Shown: positions 33,002-33,385 of the stretch, in pieces
Position numbering within the stretch: position 1 is the first letter of the stretch
Layout of the letters: each line of letters starts with the position of its first letter
Origin: Actinomycetota bacterium
Lineage (GTDB): Bacteria; Actinomycetota; Acidimicrobiia; Acidimicrobiales; MedAcidi-G1
Assembly: GCA_002721755.1 (NCBI GenBank)
Contig: PBLL01000004.1
Location: 1-33,385, forward strand
Direction of reading: 5' to 3'
DNA length: 33,385 nucleotides
Program-made: the position numbers and the translations under genes
Notes under the pieces: generated by a model
The model's database searches: none
Told to the model about the DNA's origin: nothing
What the model saw: the letters and a program-made list of their open reading frames with translations, nothing else

Positions 33002-33385
33002 TTAGTCGAGCAGGTCTGGTTCGTCGATTAAAATTTTGTCGAATAAAGGTTGGGCACTGAACCAGCCCGAAAAAGCATTACCGACTTGTTTGTTGGTTAG
33101 TGTTGCAGTCTCATCGTCTATTGGGAGTGGAGTTCCGGCGGCTTCAGCAAGTAGTTGAGCCTGGCAGGTTCTTTCCATAGTCACGAAAAGCCAAAGCGCT
33201 TCGTCAACCGTCTCTCCTAAAGTAAGGAGACCGTGATTTTTTAGTATCGCAGCCTTGCAATTACCCAAAGCTGCGGCAATTCTTTTTCCTTCAAGAGGGT
33301 CGAGTACCACGCCTGTGAAATCATCGAATAAAACATGATTGTTATAAAAAATGCAACTGTCTTGTGTCAGTGGGTCAAGCATTTT
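33002..33385 (-). CDS. class II aldolase/adducin family protein, C-terminal part (5' end outside window)
   Basis: Only the last 127 residues are visible; the frame is open past the window end, so the start is not here. The conserved NHGLLTLGETVDEALWLFVTME contains the third metal-binding histidine of the family; the other two (HxH) would lie beyond the edge. Preceding residues (DPLEGKRIAAALGN) agree with the fold. Members cleave sugar phosphates such as fuculose-1-phosphate or act as decarboxylases or epimerases; the visible part does not allow a choice. Confidence 0.85.
   Translation of the reverse strand, partial: KMLDPLTQDSCIFYNNHVLFDDFTGVVLDPLEGKRIAAALGNCKAAILKNHGLLTLGETVDEALWLFVTMERTCQAQLLAEAAGTPLPIDDETATLTNKQVGNAFSGWFSAQPLFDKILIDEPDLLD

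Noticed and set aside
1-33385. CRISPR array, prophage, insertion sequence, restriction or toxin-antitoxin cassette
   Set aside because: No direct repeat array, transposase, integrase, phage or toxin-antitoxin gene pair was found; the tRNAs show no nearby att-like repeats. The nuclease-fold protein at 32650 lacks a methyltransferase or specificity partner.

Overview
The window looks like a chromosomal segment from an AT-rich (roughly 40-45% GC by eye), gene-dense member of the Actinomycetota, most likely a free-living, possibly marine, Acidimicrobiia-type lineage. The reasons are: (i) the block pgsA, gcvH, garA-like FHA gene, ftsR-type merR, DUF151 nuclease, second merR, which follows the order I remember from Mycobacterium tuberculosis around Rv1822-Rv1830; (ii) a BldD-type regulator with a recognisable c-di-GMP-binding signature; (iii) a PhoH-YbeY-CorC-Era-UppS-RecO-GlyS-PPDK-like-DnaG run; and (iv) prfB-ftsE-ftsX. 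The taxonomic call is inference from gene content only.

Layout. 1-512: the end of an alpha/beta hydrolase. 605-2418: sufB, standing apart from any other suf gene, then a small four-cysteine protein with a lysine-rich tail. 2489-11902: a long plus-strand housekeeping run (phoH, ybeY, corC-like, era, uppS, recO, glyS, a PPDK-like protein without its ATP-grasp half, dnaG) covering RNA maturation, cell-wall lipid carrier synthesis, recombination repair, translation and priming. 11903-12299: tRNA-Asn and a probable 42-residue protein. 12300-14388: a minus-strand pair, a membrane glycosyltransferase and a sterol-desaturase-family hydroxylase. 14482-15589: a CAU-anticodon tRNA followed after only 3 nt by a zinc alcohol dehydrogenase gene. 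15592-15747: a 51-residue membrane protein. 15970-20278: bldD-like regulator, secA, prfB. 20429-23451: ftsE, ftsX, then a Rieske protein and a SAM methyltransferase tightly coupled to them. 23453-25237 (minus): a lipoprotein joining a LysM domain to a type I periplasmic-binding fold. 25399-28240: an overlapping pair of envelope proteins (an unknown single-pass protein and a DUF2079 multi-pass protein). 28244-28660 (minus): a HIT hydrolase. 28753-32619: pgsA and the gcvH-garA-ftsR-hpt-DUF151-merR block. 32650-32997: a small nuclease-fold protein. 33002-end (minus): the C-terminal part of a class II aldolase.

Most of the window is core housekeeping. I see no prophage, insertion sequence, CRISPR array or defence island. 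The most unusual points are the tRNA/dehydrogenase junction that could produce a near-leaderless mRNA after tRNA 3' processing, the PPDK-like protein lacking a nucleotide domain, the BldD-like regulator with an RQD-X8-RRDD signature and an inverted repeat in front of it, the LysM/periplasmic-binding fusion lipoprotein, the garA-like gene with an altered phosphoswitch motif, and the Rieske-methyltransferase pair attached to ftsEX.
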